A stretch of 64,000 nucleotides of DNA from Aedes albopictus (GCF_035046485.1 NC_085137.1:318166739-318230738), one strand, 5' to 3'; counted from the stretch's first letter, positions 1-10,735 are shown. Notes: generated by a model from the sequence alone, not told the origin. Translations and numbers: made by a program.

Positions 1-249
1 AAAGAAATAGTGCAAAAAGCGTGGGTATTATGATTCCTTGCCTAATTTGATGCTGATTGAGCAAAACTTTGAGCAACAGTGTTGTTGTTTTCTCCATTTC
101 TTGCAACATAAACAACACAGTTATCCAAAGTTTTGCTCAAACAGCATAAAATTAGGCAAGGAATCATAATACCCACGCTTTTTGCACCATTTCATTGCAG
201 AAACGGAGAATTGACCTTCTCACCATACTAAAATTCAGCTCATTACTAC
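1..249. mobile_element. Foldback MITE, family A, left end cut by the window
   Basis: Two arms, about 1-55 and 142-196, are near-perfect reverse complements around a short loop. The right end (about 197-249) matches the right end of the complete copy at 28468-28765, including the terminal motif close to CAGCTCAC followed by TA. The outer left end lies outside the window. No coding capacity. The complete copy is TA-flanked, which suggests a Tc1/mariner-mobilised MITE; that assignment is inferred. Confidence 0.7.
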
Positions 250-463
250 AAATCTAGTACTACACCGAACGTGTCCCATTGAATACGAATATAATTTTGC
301 TCACGACATGGCATTCTAGTCTAGTCTAGTCGGTCAGGCTAAGGCCGGAGTGGCCTCTGCTGTACATAGTAGCCGCCTCCATTCCACTCGGTCCATGGCT
401 GATTTTCTCCAGTTCCGCACTCTACGTAGGGTCCGCAGATCGTCCTCCACTTGGTCGACCCAC

Positions 464-1759
464 CTAGCTCGCTGCGCTCCACGTCTTCTTGTACCGGTCG
501 GATGACTCGAGAACCATTTTAGTCGGGTTGCTATCCGACATCCTGATGACGTGACCCGCCCACCGTAGCCTCCCGATTTTCGCGGTATGGACGATGGTTG
601 GTTCTCCCAGCAGCTGATGCAGCTCGTGGTTCATTCGCCTTCTCCAAGTCCCGTCTTCCATCTGCACTCCGCCGTAGATGGTACGTAACACCTTCCGTTC
701 GAAAACTTCAAGGGTGCGTTGGTCCTCTGCACGTAGGGTCCATGTTTCGTGCCCATAGAGGACGACCGGTCTAATCAACGCGTTGTAGATGATTAACTTC
801 GTGTAACGGCGAACTTTATTCGATCGTAGAGTTCTGCGGAGTTCAAAGTAGGCACGATTTCCTGCCACAATGCGCCTCTGAATTTCTCTGCTGGTGTCGT
901 TGTCGTCGATCACCAGTGAGCCCAAGTACACGAATTCTTCAACCGCCTCGATTTCATCACCGTCGATATGAATTCGTGGTGGCGGGCGCGGTGATTCCTC
1001 CCTGGAGCCCTTTGCCATCATGTACTTTGTCTTCGACACATTAATGACTAATCCGATTCGCCTGGCTTCACTCTTTAGTCGGATGTACGTTTCCGCCATC
1101 GTCTCAAATTTACGAGCAATAATATCAATATCATCGGCGAAACCAAGCAGCTGAACGAACTTCGTGAAAATCGTCCCACTCGTGTTTATCCCCGCTCTTC
1201 TTATTACACCCTCCAAAGCAATGTTGAACAGCAAGCACGAAAGACCATCACCTTGCCGTAACTCTCTGCGAGATTCGAAGGGACTCAAGAGTGTCCCTGA
1301 TACTCGAACTACGCACATCACTCGATCCATCGTAACCTGAATTAATCGTATCAGTTTATCCGGGAATCCGCATTCGTGCATAATCTGCCATAGCTGTTCT
1401 CGATCGATTGTATCATACGCCGATTTGAAATCGATGAACAAGTGATGTGTGGGCACGTTGTATTCGCGACATTTCTGCAACACCTGGCGGATGGCGAACA
1501 TCTGGTCCGTTGTAGCTTGTCCACCCATGAATCCAGCCTGATATTGCCCCACGAACCTTCTTGCAATCGGTGATAGACGGCGGCATAAAATTTGGGAGAG
1601 TATCTTGTAGGCAGCGCTCAGTAGTGTGATCGCGCGGTAGTTTCCGCAATCCAACTTGTCGCCCTTTTTGTAGATGGGACACACGATACCTTCCATCCAT
1701 TCCTCCGGTAATACTTCCTCCTCCCAAATCTTGGTAATGACCCAGTGTAGTGATCTCAC
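464..1759 (-). pseudogene. Reverse transcriptase region of RTE copy 1
   Basis: An open stretch of 431 codons covers the RT and C-terminal domains. Fingers motif NYRAITLLSAAYKIL is near residues 40-54. Motif A, LFIDFKSAYD, is at about 107-116, motif B, RQGDGLSCLLFN, at 168-179, and the catalytic FADD at 207-210. The RTE-type C-terminal signature LYGHETWTLR is near 334-343, with RLRWAGHVIRM further on. No RNase H follows. The first codon is GTG, not a real start: the reading frame is displaced from the upstream part by a one-base slip. The end is also off frame, because two bases are missing relative to copy 2 near 510, giving an unrelated tail. Confidence 0.85.
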
Positions 1760-2706
1760 CAGTGCAGTGCTTCTCCACCGTATTTTAGAAGCTCGCTTGG
1801 TAGTTGATCTGCTCCAGCGGCTTTGTTGTTTTTCAACCGGCCAACCTCCTCCTCAATCTCTTGAAGGTCAGGGGCCGGAAGTCTTTCGTCCTGTGCACAT
1901 ACTCCTAGATCTGTTACCACGCCACCTTCGGTACTTGCAACGTCGCCATTGAGGTGCTCATCGTAATGCTGCCGCCACCTCTCGACCACCTCACGCTCGC
2001 TCGTGAGAATATTCCCGTGATTATCTCGGCACATGTCGGCTTGTGGCACAAAGCTTCTGTGCGAGCGGTTGAGCTTCTCGTAGAACTTTCGTGTGTCCTT
2101 AGCGCGGTACAGCTCTTCCATCGCTTTGCGATCTCGACGCGTGGTGATAACTGTCGAAAGTTTTGAGCGCATGCATACAGCGAACAAGTAGTGATCCGAA
2201 TCTATATTCGCACTGCGATATGTGAGGACATTGGTTATATCCGAGAAGAATTTAACGTCGATTAGAACGTGGTCGATTTGGTTTTCTGTTTGATGGTCGG
2301 GTGATCTCCAGGTGGCTTTGTGGATATCTTTGCGGGGGAAGAAGGTGCTTCGGACTACCATACCACGGGAGGCTGCAAAGTTTATGCATCACTGGCCGTT
2401 ATCATTCGATACGCCGTGCAGGATGTTTCGCCCGATTGCTGGTCTGTACATTTCCTCCCTTCCTGCCTGCGTGTTCATTTCGCCGACAACGATTTTCACG
2501 TCACGCGGCGAGCAACCATCATATGTTTGCTCTAGCTGCGCGTAGAACGCTTCTTTCTCGTCATCAGGTCTCCCTTCGTGTGGGCAGTGGACGTTGATGA
2601 TGCTGTAGTTGAAGAAACGGCCCAACACTATAAATCCTGTTTCCAGTTCATTGGTGGTGCCACAGCTTTGGTAGAAGGTAGCCGCTAGATGCTCGCTTTT
2701 CCACAC
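1756..2706 (-). pseudogene. Endonuclease and linker remains of RTE copy 1
   Basis: Two open pieces (2389-2706 and 1756-2361) encode APE-type endonuclease motifs. The expected GDMN-type motif reads GEMNTQAGREE, followed by IDHVLID and the SDHYL motif. The linker YRAKDTRKFYEKLNR and KNNKAAGADQLPSELLKYGG lead into RT. An in-frame TGA follows NDNGQ and the frame breaks after EALHW. Both lesions are also in copy 2. The TTRRDRK junction marks a deletion of the linker that copy 2 keeps. The coding part upstream of 2706 is separated by the insertion at 2774-3226. Confidence 0.8.
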
Positions 2707-2773
2707 TTTCTGTCCAGTCCAACAAAGTTCCTGTAGATTATCCTGTCACATTCTGCGAAACCTAGTGACTTGC

Positions 2774-3226
2774 GGTGTCCGGCCATTTGGCCGAATACCG
2801 TTTGGCCGAATGTCGTTTGGCCGAACGCCATTTGGCCGAATGCCATTTGGCCGAATGGGTCGTTTGGCCGAATGCCGTTTGGCCGAATCATGATCAATAG
2901 AATTCAGAGGAAGCTTTTGACATTCTAACTGTCAATATGATCATCAGAAATATTTCCTTCTTTTAATCATAGGCTATTCTTTCTAGTTTTGATATTCAGG
3001 GATTAGTTGGCGTTGAAACTGTCATTATTTTATCAAAGATTTTTCCTTCTTTGAATTATTGGCTGTTCTTTCGAGTCATACTGAGGCGGGGAAAAGTGAC
3101 ATGGTCAATTAAGTTCATTATTCATTCTTCGGCCAAACGGCATTCGGCCAAATGACCTTTTCGGCCAAATGGCGTTCGGCCAAACGGCATTCGGCCAAAT
3201 GGCGTTCGGCCAAATGACCCGGAACC
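2774..3226. mobile_element. Foldback-type element with minisatellite termini
   Basis: The left end (2774-2887) is an array of units like CATTTGGCCGAATGC, and the right end (about 3129-3226) is the same array in inverted orientation. The extreme ends are related, GGTGTCCGGCC on the left and GGTTCCGGGTC on the reversed right. It is flanked by a perfect 9-bp duplication, GTGACTTGC, at 2765-2773 and 3227-3235, and the undisrupted site is visible in RTE copy 2 as GAATTGCAAGTCATTAGG. The centre carries a diverged tandem pair of about 85 bp. Inverted arrays of subrepeats plus 9-bp duplications are the features of Drosophila FB elements; homology to FB is not established. Confidence 0.75.
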
Positions 3227-3540
3227 GTGACTTGCAATTCCATGTTCCAAGTTTCCAATCGTAGTCCTTATTTCGTCATGTGGGTCTTTGCCGATTGTAT
3301 CGAGTCGTATTTTCTCCTATGTTATTCGCAATGGGGATTTTTGCGGGTGGCTTATTGGGCCTACGCCAACACTCCTGTCTCGCCGGAGGGCCATCGTGCC
3401 AGTTCTGTTTAACGTCCCAACCAACACTGGGACGACCACGCTGATGGGGCTACCACCTTGGATCTAGCTGGGCGTGGTGCAGCGTTTCTTACTCAGCCGC
3501 TGGATGCCAGAACAGACGCTGTTGGAGCCGCACCTCCTTG

Positions 3541-3706
3541 GGGTTCATTCAAATATTACGTAACGCAAAATTCGACAATTTTTGACCCCCTCCCTCCCCC
3601 ACGTAACAACTTTTGTATGGAAAATTTTGAAATTTTGTATGAAGCGTAACACAGTGCTAGACCCCCTCCCTCCCCCATCAGCGTTACGTAATATTTGAAC
3701 GAACCC
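3541..3706. mobile_element. 166-bp MITE with GGGTTCATTC ends
   Basis: Terminal inverted repeats GGGTTCATTCAAATATTACG and its near-complement surround two C-rich tracts. The flanks are TTG on both sides (3538-3540, 3707-3709), and the empty site in RTE copy 2 reads CCTCCTTGGTGAA, which confirms a 3-bp duplication. Three-base duplications suggest the PIF/Harbinger group; this is an inference. A relative with similar inner sequence is at 56582-56744. Confidence 0.75.
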
Positions 3707-3909
3707 TTGGTGAATGGACACTCGGATCGTACCTCCTCAATCTAGCTGAAGTCAGAAGGACAACAGTGCCCAGGCTGCACTACCAGCTAAGCACACAACT
3801 CTTAGCTGGCGGTCTTTGTCATCGCTTGACCCGTGGAAGCATGAGGTGAGAACTTGTGAGGACCAGAGCTATATTGGATGCTTTCCTTATCGACTCACCG
3901 TTTTGCTGC

Positions 3910-4855
3910 CCATTCATAATCACTAATATTGATTTCTATAAGTTTCAGTAGTTGATTTCAATAAGAGCAAACATACGATAGTTATAGTTTTGATTCAATG
4001 ATATTTCTAAGCAAAACCTATGATTTTGGTATGTGATTGGACATAAAATTTTCTCCCTCTGAAATTTATGGCTTGTGTCTATATTGCATACTTCTTGAAC
4101 ACTTGCCACAAAGCTAGATGCTCAAATTTTGTGCGTGATTTTGTTGTGGTTCAAGTTGTTCTGTTTACGTTAGTTAATTATGGTCAATTTTTTTCCTAAC
4201 GGCGCGGTGTAAAGTGCCCCACACAATGCATACTTTTACGTGTCCGCGACAGTCGTTTGACACATTTCCCATGGGAAAACTATCAAAAAAACGCAAACCT
4301 CGACGGAACGGACGCTATGTGTTCTAGGATTAAGACTTGGATCATGTTCGAGAAGGAAGCCCTGATAAAATTTTCTAATAAAATCTCCATAAACAACAAT
4401 CGAAAAATGATACATTTGATTATTTAACAACAAATTATATTGTGTACGTATTTTTTTTTTTACTAAAAATGCTGTGTTGGAACTACAATACGTGCATAAT
4501 AAAATCAATGGAGCTAGAGATTTCAATAATAAAAATATCATAAAACGAATGGTAGTCGACTCCAGAAAATTTGGATTTTTACATATTGTTGAGATACATA
4601 CCTAACAACCCCCATTTTCTAGTAGTGCTCTACATTCGATTGTCCATTCAATTTGAATTAGAAAACATATCATTGATATGTTTATGAAACTTTTCCCGTT
4701 TTATTCCACTTGACTACTCGGGAATAATATCTCCACTCCACCCAGTTCTTACATCGAAAAGTGCGCAACGAAGCTAATTTCCTTCCTATCACCTTCAACA
4801 TGATCAGCAGCTCTACCGTCGGATGGAACCTCTCGCTGCCCAATTGCCATTAGCC
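3910..4855. other. Unassigned AT-rich DNA
   Basis: No coding region, terminal repeats or RNA-gene motif was recognised. Open stretches here are short and biased by A/T composition. Confidence 0.5.
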
Positions 4856-4859
4856 AATA

Positions 4860-5281
4860 CTGCCGTGAATCGCAAGTCAGTCCCATCTGCATTTTGGGCA
4901 AAAATGAGTTAATGACCGTTTTCGAGCTTTCTTCGGATGATCTTTCAGCTGCGTGCATAAAAATATATAGTTTGTTCAGTAAAATTGAAAAACAACACCA
5001 AGTCAGATTGTCCCATAATGAAATGTAATCGCAAGTCAGTCCCATTACGAACTTGTGTGCCCTCCAGTACAAGACCTAACACTATTTTAGCTAGTTTTAC
5101 ATTTTTCACTGTTATGTTTTAACGTTTGAAACAATATGTGAAAGTTTCATGATGATCGCAGAAGTTTTCAATTCATAGCGATTTTTTAGAGTTTTGTATA
5201 GAAATCGAATTTGAAAACTTCAGAGGCCATTTTCTCAATGCCTACTTTTTACATATGGGACTGACTTGCGATTCACGGCAG
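4860..5281. mobile_element. 422-bp MITE with CTGCCGTGAATCGC ends
   Basis: Terminal inverted repeats of about 27 bp begin CTGCCGTGAATCGCAAGTCA. AATA occurs on both sides (4856-4859, 5282-5285) and may be a 4-bp target duplication. A third copy of the GCAAGTCAGTCCCAT motif lies inside at about 5031-5045. The interior is non-coding. Confidence 0.65.
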
Positions 5282-5403
5282 AATACTGGAAGAAAAGTAT
5301 TAGACAACCAGATTTCCTCTCTTGGCTTCCGCTCAGCAGTTGGGTACTAGCGGCATTAGCGTAGCTAGTAGTTTTTTCATTCATCCAACATGAAAGAGCA
5401 ATT

Positions 5404-5905
5404 GGGTAAATGTACCAATAGTGGTGCTATTAGTAGCTCCTTGTACTAAAATAATTGAATAAAATTGATAACACCACAAAATAAAAACTCTGAAAACGTT
5501 AATCGGTAGTTTTACACTTAAATTTGCTGGGAAAAATGTAAAAAGCATTATTTATTTCTGTTTTTGCAAATATATCACTTGCACCAACTATAGATACACC
5601 GTTCCTATTATGGAGGTAAAATTTAACATTGGTTCCTATAGTGGCGCATCCCATTGAATTCTTATGGGACCCACCACTATTGGAACACTACCACCATTAT
5701 AGGTGCAAAGGAGCAAAAAAGTTAAGGAAAATAATTATTTAAAATAGGTTTTCCACCAAATCCAGGGTACAAAACTGAATTAATGTTATTAATAAGGTAT
5801 GATGCATCTATTAAAAATGCCATTTGCAAGCTTTTTGGTCGAAATAGTGCTCAATTGCCACTACCACCACTATTGGTACTACCTCCACTAAGGGAGCTTT
5901 TACCC
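5404..5905. mobile_element. MITE family B, GGGTAAA ends, copy 1
   Basis: Starts GGGTAAATGTACCAATAGTG and ends with CACTATTGGTACTAC...TTTTACCC, so the ends are imperfect inverted repeats. Much of the interior aligns in reverse complement with 16393-17150, including the stretch around the GGCATTTTTAATAGATG motif. Non-coding; non-autonomous element. Confidence 0.65.
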
Positions 5906-6206
5906 TAAACCGACTCTTGCTGTGTTCGCTCAGCTGGTCGCCTCTGTTGTTATCCGCCAAAGTATACCATACTGACTGAATCAAAACAAAGTCTGCCATA
6001 ACCATCCGTCAGTCCGTCATGCTGGAAGCTCGATACCGCCGCATGGCGTAGACCTGACCTAACTGTGCTTTCTCAGAGAGAAAAAGAGCCCCATGTTGCT
6101 GAGCAGTTGCCGCTGCCCGGTGGCGGACGTTTACCGGTGCCACTTGGGTAGATTCACTCTTCAATTCCAGTGTTCAACCTGCCGCAGCAATAGTAACGTC
6201 GAGGCG

Positions 6207-6220
6207 CGCGTATATACGCG
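6207..6220 (+). promoter_or_regulatory. Possible TATA-type promoter (palindrome CGCGTATATACGCG)
   Basis: A perfect 14-bp palindrome with a TATATA core sits at the start of a repeat-poor, GC-richer stretch running to the candidate first exons. No initiator was identified with confidence. It could equally be a chance palindrome. Confidence 0.2.
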
Positions 6221-7485
6221 AATCGTTCGTCGAGTGGGCGCGCTTCTTGATGTTTTGACACGTGCGCGCGCGCGGAATCTGTAGAGCTTCCATAAGTGGT
6301 GAAGCGTGGGGAAGACACGGTTCAAAGTTCTGCGACGTGTTTGGAAGAGATTTTGAGTGAGTTTCTTAGATATTCTCAATTTTCATTGAAAACTGAATCG
6401 AAATAAGAAGTGTTGATGTTTTTTTATGTTTGAAATCAGTCATGAGAGAGTTATAAGCACAGTCTCATAAGCACTGGGTTACCGGGATAAATGCCAAAGA
6501 GAAGATCTGTTGATGTTGCAAAATGTGCAGATATTAAAAAAATGTGTTCAATTCAAACAAAGAATAAAAAATAATTGTTCAAAGTGAAACAACTTTCTGG
6601 AGAAAACTTGGGATAGTGATTTTAATTGGTATGTTGCGGTTCAAACAGTTAGTGAGAAATTTTAATCACCAAGTGACCGTTATCGTGGCTTCGAGAGGTC
6701 AGCAAAAAAAGTGCAAAGTGGTCGCATCCGCGGAAGATGATTAAGATCAGTACAAGTGTCGAAAATTTGAATGAATAATGAGAGGGCTTGTTAAATACCA
6801 CTCAGTGGAGCCAATCTGATTCAATCACGTGTTACCGGCAATAGTGTGTTGAAACGAATCCATTGCAATTTTCTCCTCTCGGTATTGTGGAAATGGCGCG
6901 TTAACACAAGTGCGGAACGAGCGATGCGAAAATCCGTCGATAATGGGCGAATTTAGGAAGAAAGAGTCAGTTAACAAGCGTGGCAGAAATTAAGCAAAAA
7001 ATCACTTTGGTGCCTTCGTCAGAGCTTCTTGTTGAAGCAAAAGTTGGGGATGCTGTCTGTCTGCATTACGAGTGTGTCTGTGTTTCTCTTACAATTAATA
7101 CATCAAAATCGATAATTACGCTTGGCCGACGCTGCTGCTGATGAAAATATAGGTTATGATAAGTGTGTTATGGATAGCACCCGCGATAACCGTTTTTCCT
7201 TTTGTCTTGGATACGCGCCAAGCCCGGAGCGGTGATAATTCGGAAATGTGCTTCCTCGTCTGCTTGTAACCCGTTGCGTTAGTTGCTGCACCTGTGTGAA
7301 CGCAAGTGAGGTAGTGTAGTGAAGAGGAGTGAAGCCCCCGAAGGAAAATGGAAGCATAGCAAAAATGGCATGCCCCATCCTCTCTGATTGTATGTTGTGT
7401 GTATCGGAAAATAATTAGCAGCACCGCCGTCAGTGGAAAGCAGAAGAAGTTACGCGCCAAAAAGAAAATAATCGGCCCAGAAGAG
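6221..7485 (+). other. Repeat-poor stretch, candidate 5' untranslated region
   Basis: No transposon ends or tandem repeats were found over about 1.2 kb, unusual for this window. The composition (purine-rich, GTGAAAGTG-like words, few long open frames) resembles a dipteran 5' UTR or promoter-proximal intron on the plus strand. Its role rests only on the neighbouring candidate exons. Confidence 0.35.
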
Positions 7486-7533
7486 ATGCCCGATTTCAAT
7501 ACCAATGCTTCGTTGAATCTGCGAGCAGCAGCC
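7486..7533 (+). CDS. Candidate first coding exon 1a, product unknown
   Basis: ATG at 7486 opens 16 codons, MPDFNTNASLNLRAAA, ending exactly at a GTGAGT splice donor (7534) in phase 0. The ATG context AAGAGATGC has a purine at -3. Without splicing the frame soon stops. It would be an alternative first exon to 7719-7805, since both end in phase 0. I do not recognise the protein. Short exons with good donors occur by chance, so support is modest. Confidence 0.35.
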
Positions 7534-7718
7534 GTGAGTTGTGTTTTGGTTTGAATTTCTGGAGCACGCGTAGATTACGCTCAACTCAAAATTGTAAACG
7601 GAAATACCGAACCTCTCGTTGCACTGTGAGAGTCGACGGCGGACGGAACGTTAATTTTGCTGTGGTAGAAGAAATACCCATCCGATATCTGATACCTGAT
7701 CGACGAACAATACCGACC

Positions 7719-7805
7719 ATGGCGTACGTCGTGTGGCGTGTGCTAGTCAAGCAGTACTCCAAGGTTCGCCTTGGAGTTCAAAGGAATTCTGCCTTGGATG
7801 AAGAT
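7719..7805 (+). CDS. Candidate first coding exon 1b, product unknown
   Basis: ATG at 7719 lies in the context ACCGACCATGG, close to the insect optimum. It opens 29 codons beginning MAYVVWRVLVKQYSKVRLG and ending ALDED directly before GTAAGTAG, a strong splice donor at 7806, in phase 0. The frame is also open upstream of the ATG from about 7539. Repeat-derived DNA begins soon after, as expected for an intron. The protein is not recognised and no acceptor or downstream exon was assigned. Confidence 0.45.
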
Positions 7806-8022
7806 GTAAGTAGCGAAATGACTGTTGAACAAAACTGGTATATATTGTAATGTTTTCTATTACAATTGAAAAACTATCTATGAAGTTGAAAATCGAAATT
7901 TTTATCTAATTTAACTCAAATAACGCCGTAAAGTTAAGGAGAAACATCAGAGAATGCAAATATGACTGCCACAATGGCCGACTTGCAACCTTGTTTTAGG
8001 TACTGTTTTTATAAAGACTATA

Positions 8023-9191
8023 GGTTGTCCCAGAAAGTATGGGCACAACTTTGCAGCTCTGCCATTAGGGAATGGATGCACAAACAAACTTTACACATAT
8101 CCCTCCTCAATGTATTGACATCAAATGCCTATCATTAGAATTTGCATTTTACACTTTGTTTGAATGCGGTAGAACATTCCCTAAAAGACCTTCCAAAGTT
8201 TCTGCACAAATTGCTATATTTTTCAATGGCATCGTTTTACAATGAAATTAGACTCAATAAAAATTTCAAAAAATATATCCGTGTATTTCTACAAGCGTAT
8301 CTATTATACAACCCTTAGTTTGAATTGAAAACATATACTTTTGAACCTGAAAAATGAATTCAAACACCAAAATCGATCTTTTTGAATCCCCGATTTTCGA
8401 ATAGTTGAAAACAAGCTTCTGAATAAATATCACAGCATTCAGAAAACTTCAATTAAATTTCACTATAAGTTAAATAAATGTTCCAGCTTTATAAAGTGTA
8501 GATTGAATTATGTTTATTCTCGTTAAAACCTCCTTTGAAACTCTAATGTCTGTGGGCATGTCTTATCCAGAAATCGGCACCAACATTTCAAAAGGGCGTA
8601 ACTGCATTTTGAAACAAACCCCTCTTTCACATCTGTGGATCGTATTTCAATGCCGCCATGCAAATCACCGCCAGTATAGGAAAGAAGAGCAATTTCTCTG
8701 TCTAGCAATGTTTGTGAATTTCGTGGGAAACTTAAAATATGACCCACAGATGTGAAAGAGTGGTTTGTTTCAAAATGCAGTTACGCCCTTTTGAAATGTT
8801 GGTGCCGAAATATAAAAGGCGATTTTTTCAGTTTTCTCAAAATTTTGAAGTACCTGTACGCACAGGCAGAACATATTTTTATAAAAAGTTTCAATCAACT
8901 ATCTAAGGAATCATGTTTTCGGATGTATCATGCCAAAAAAAAATAAAAAAATTGTTTCGAATGTGGGTTTTTGGCAAAACCGTAAAAATGCAGTTTGTGC
9001 AGAAGTTTTAGAAGTTGTTTTTTTCATTTTAATTATTCTGCATACAAAAACTTTTTTTTAAGTATAAACTCTTTACAGGTATCAATGAAAATACTTTGAA
9101 TAGTAATACAAAAATATAAAAATTGTTGTTTGTTCAGAAAATGATTGTATTTTCGTTATACAAAGTTGTGCCCATACTTTCTGGGACACCC
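8023..9191. mobile_element. Mariner-type non-autonomous element, 1.17 kb
   Basis: Terminal inverted repeats of about 31 bp, GGTTGTCCCAGAAAGTATGG on the left and GGGTGTCCCAGAAAGTATGG on the reversed right, are flanked by TA on both sides (8021-8022, 9192-9193). Further inward the halves still match weakly in inverted orientation, for example around TTTCTGCACAAATTGC. No transposase remnant was seen. Contains the foldback at 8571-8811. Confidence 0.75.
8571..8811. mobile_element. Foldback MITE family C, copy 1
   Basis: Two arms of about 75 bp, starting TCGGCACCAACATTTC, fold back on each other around a loop. The same hairpin occurs at 53391-53625 in unrelated flanks, showing that the hairpin itself is the mobile unit. 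Target duplication not clear. Confidence 0.7.
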
Positions 9192-9209
9192 TATAGGTAG
9201 TCGAATTCG

Positions 9210-9500
9210 AATACGAGAAAAGCCTGAAGAAATTTTCGGAGAGATGGACTGAATTTTTGAAGGAATCCTCGGGGTATTTCCAATAAAATTCCTGTAGCAA
9301 CACCATAAAGCAATCTAAAAAAATGCGAAAAAAAATTCCGAAGAATATTCATACGCATTCTTGAAAGGAATTTCCATACAAAATTCGGAGGGAAATTCCG
9401 AAATAATCTTTGTAGGAATTCATGAAAAAACGCAGGGACGAATTCTTGAAGGAATCTATGGATAAATTCGCCAAGATTCACCTGAAGGGTTTACCCAAGT
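9210..9500. repeat. Degenerate GAATTCCT-type minisatellite
   Basis: Short degenerate units built on AAGGAATTCCTGAAGGAATC-like words. Open reading on the minus strand is a by-product of the repeat. Confidence 0.6.
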
Positions 9501-9546
9501 AGGATAATAATTATCGAATTATTCGTTGATTGTTAAACGGTTAGTA

Positions 9547-10330
9547 CCGTAATCCGGGGTCAAATTGTTCACTTTAAAACAACTCTTGCGGATAACATCA
9601 GTGCCTGTTCGAATATTGCCAAAAGAATTTCTGTAAAACCAGTACCCAGTGGATCTCCATGGAACCATGTGACAGAATTTTGTTCAACTAATTTAAACTT
9701 TAAGTTAAATAACTTCAAATATCAAAATGTTGGAAATGTCACTTTGGGGCGAAATTGATCAGTATACAATTAAGCATCGGTTGGAAAGGAAAATTTTCTT
9801 CACCGCTTAATTTTGCTCTTCTAAAACCGAATAAAGCGTCTAAAATCTTAAAACTAGTGAATTTAATACCTTAAATGCAAAATTAAATTTCGAAATTTCC
9901 CCTTAAACGCCTAAAGGTAGGTAATTTCATATGAAATAAGTGATTTCTATTACAATAAATGACTTTTTTTTTTATAAAATGAACTTTTTATAACAATTTC
10001 ATGTTCTGATTAGCTGCATAACATCCCAACCAAGGCTCCACAAAAATGTTAAAACAGAGAATTCACGGGAAGTCCTATTAGCAATTGATTGTTTAGCAGC
10101 AATGATTTCAGCTAAATGAGAAATACATTGCAAAATCCTTGAAATAATAAGGCAAAACTAACTTTTTTCTAAAAAAATAAAAGTCTACAATCATCTCTAG
10201 ACATCTACGAATCAGATGACGTAAAAAGTTAAAGATCATTACGGCGCTTAAGAGTTCCTAGTATGGAATTATAATGTAGTACCCAAGTGATCAATTTCAC
10301 CCCGCTGATCAATTTGACCCCGGTTTACGG
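9547..10330. mobile_element. TA-flanked element with CCGTAATCCGGGG ends
   Basis: Ends CCGTAATCCGGGGTCAAATT and the reversed CCGTAAACCGGGGTCAAATT are inverted repeats, flanked by TA on both sides (9545-9546, 10331-10332). The 784-bp interior has no recognisable coding sequence. A Tc1/mariner-type MITE is the simplest reading. Confidence 0.7.
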
Positions 10331-10359
10331 TACTGAAATTTTTGTTTTCATTTGGAACT

Positions 10360-10725
10360 CTCATGGAACCCGTGGAACATCTCTGTAAGTCCCCTGATAT
10401 CCCATTAAAACCCCAGAAAAGCTCCTGGAACGCCTTTGAAACCTTCTGAGAACACCACTGAAACACTCCTTGAACTCCCTGAAACCTCCTGGAACACCCC
10501 TGGAACGCCTCTGAAAACCCCCTGAACCGCCATGGAAGGAACGCCTCTGAAGCTCACTCAATCCAATGGGACACCCCCGGAACGTTCTTGGGATCCCCTT
10601 AACCCGTTAACATCCCTGGAACGCCCCTCAAACCCCTTGCAAACCCCCTGGAACGCTCATGGAACTTCCTGAAACGCCACTAGAAATCCCTGGAACACCC
10701 CTGGAACGCCCCTGAGTAAAGGGGA
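10360..10725. repeat. Degenerate minisatellite, CCTGGAACGCC units
   Basis: Roughly 12-18-bp units of the form CCCTGGAACGCCTCTGAAAC run for about 360 bp with many substitutions and length changes. Confidence 0.7.
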
Positions 10726-10735
10726 CAGTACCCGA

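Larger units (their letters stand above)
315..3909 (-). mobile_element. RTE-type non-LTR retrotransposon, copy 1 (JAM1-like), with nested insertions
   Basis: Minus-strand LINE with an endonuclease-like region followed by reverse transcriptase and no RNase H, the layout of RTE-clade elements; JAM1 is the RTE element known from Ae. aegypti. The 3' end (315-330) is a short repeated CTAGA tail, as RTE elements often have. The 5' end is placed by homology with copy 2 at 28775. It is interrupted by a foldback element (2774-3226) and a MITE (3541-3706). Compared with copy 2 it lacks about 66 bp in the endonuclease part and roughly 290 bp between endonuclease and RT. A 4-bp AATG flanks both ends and could be the target duplication. 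Dead element. Confidence 0.85.

Noticed and set aside
1759..1780. Programmed frameshift between the two LINE frames
   Set aside because: No slippery heptamer or downstream structure is evident; loss of one G from a GGG run explains the break.
2685..2897. FGQMAFGQ-type repeat protein
   Set aside because: Translation of the terminal minisatellite of the foldback element joined to LINE remains.
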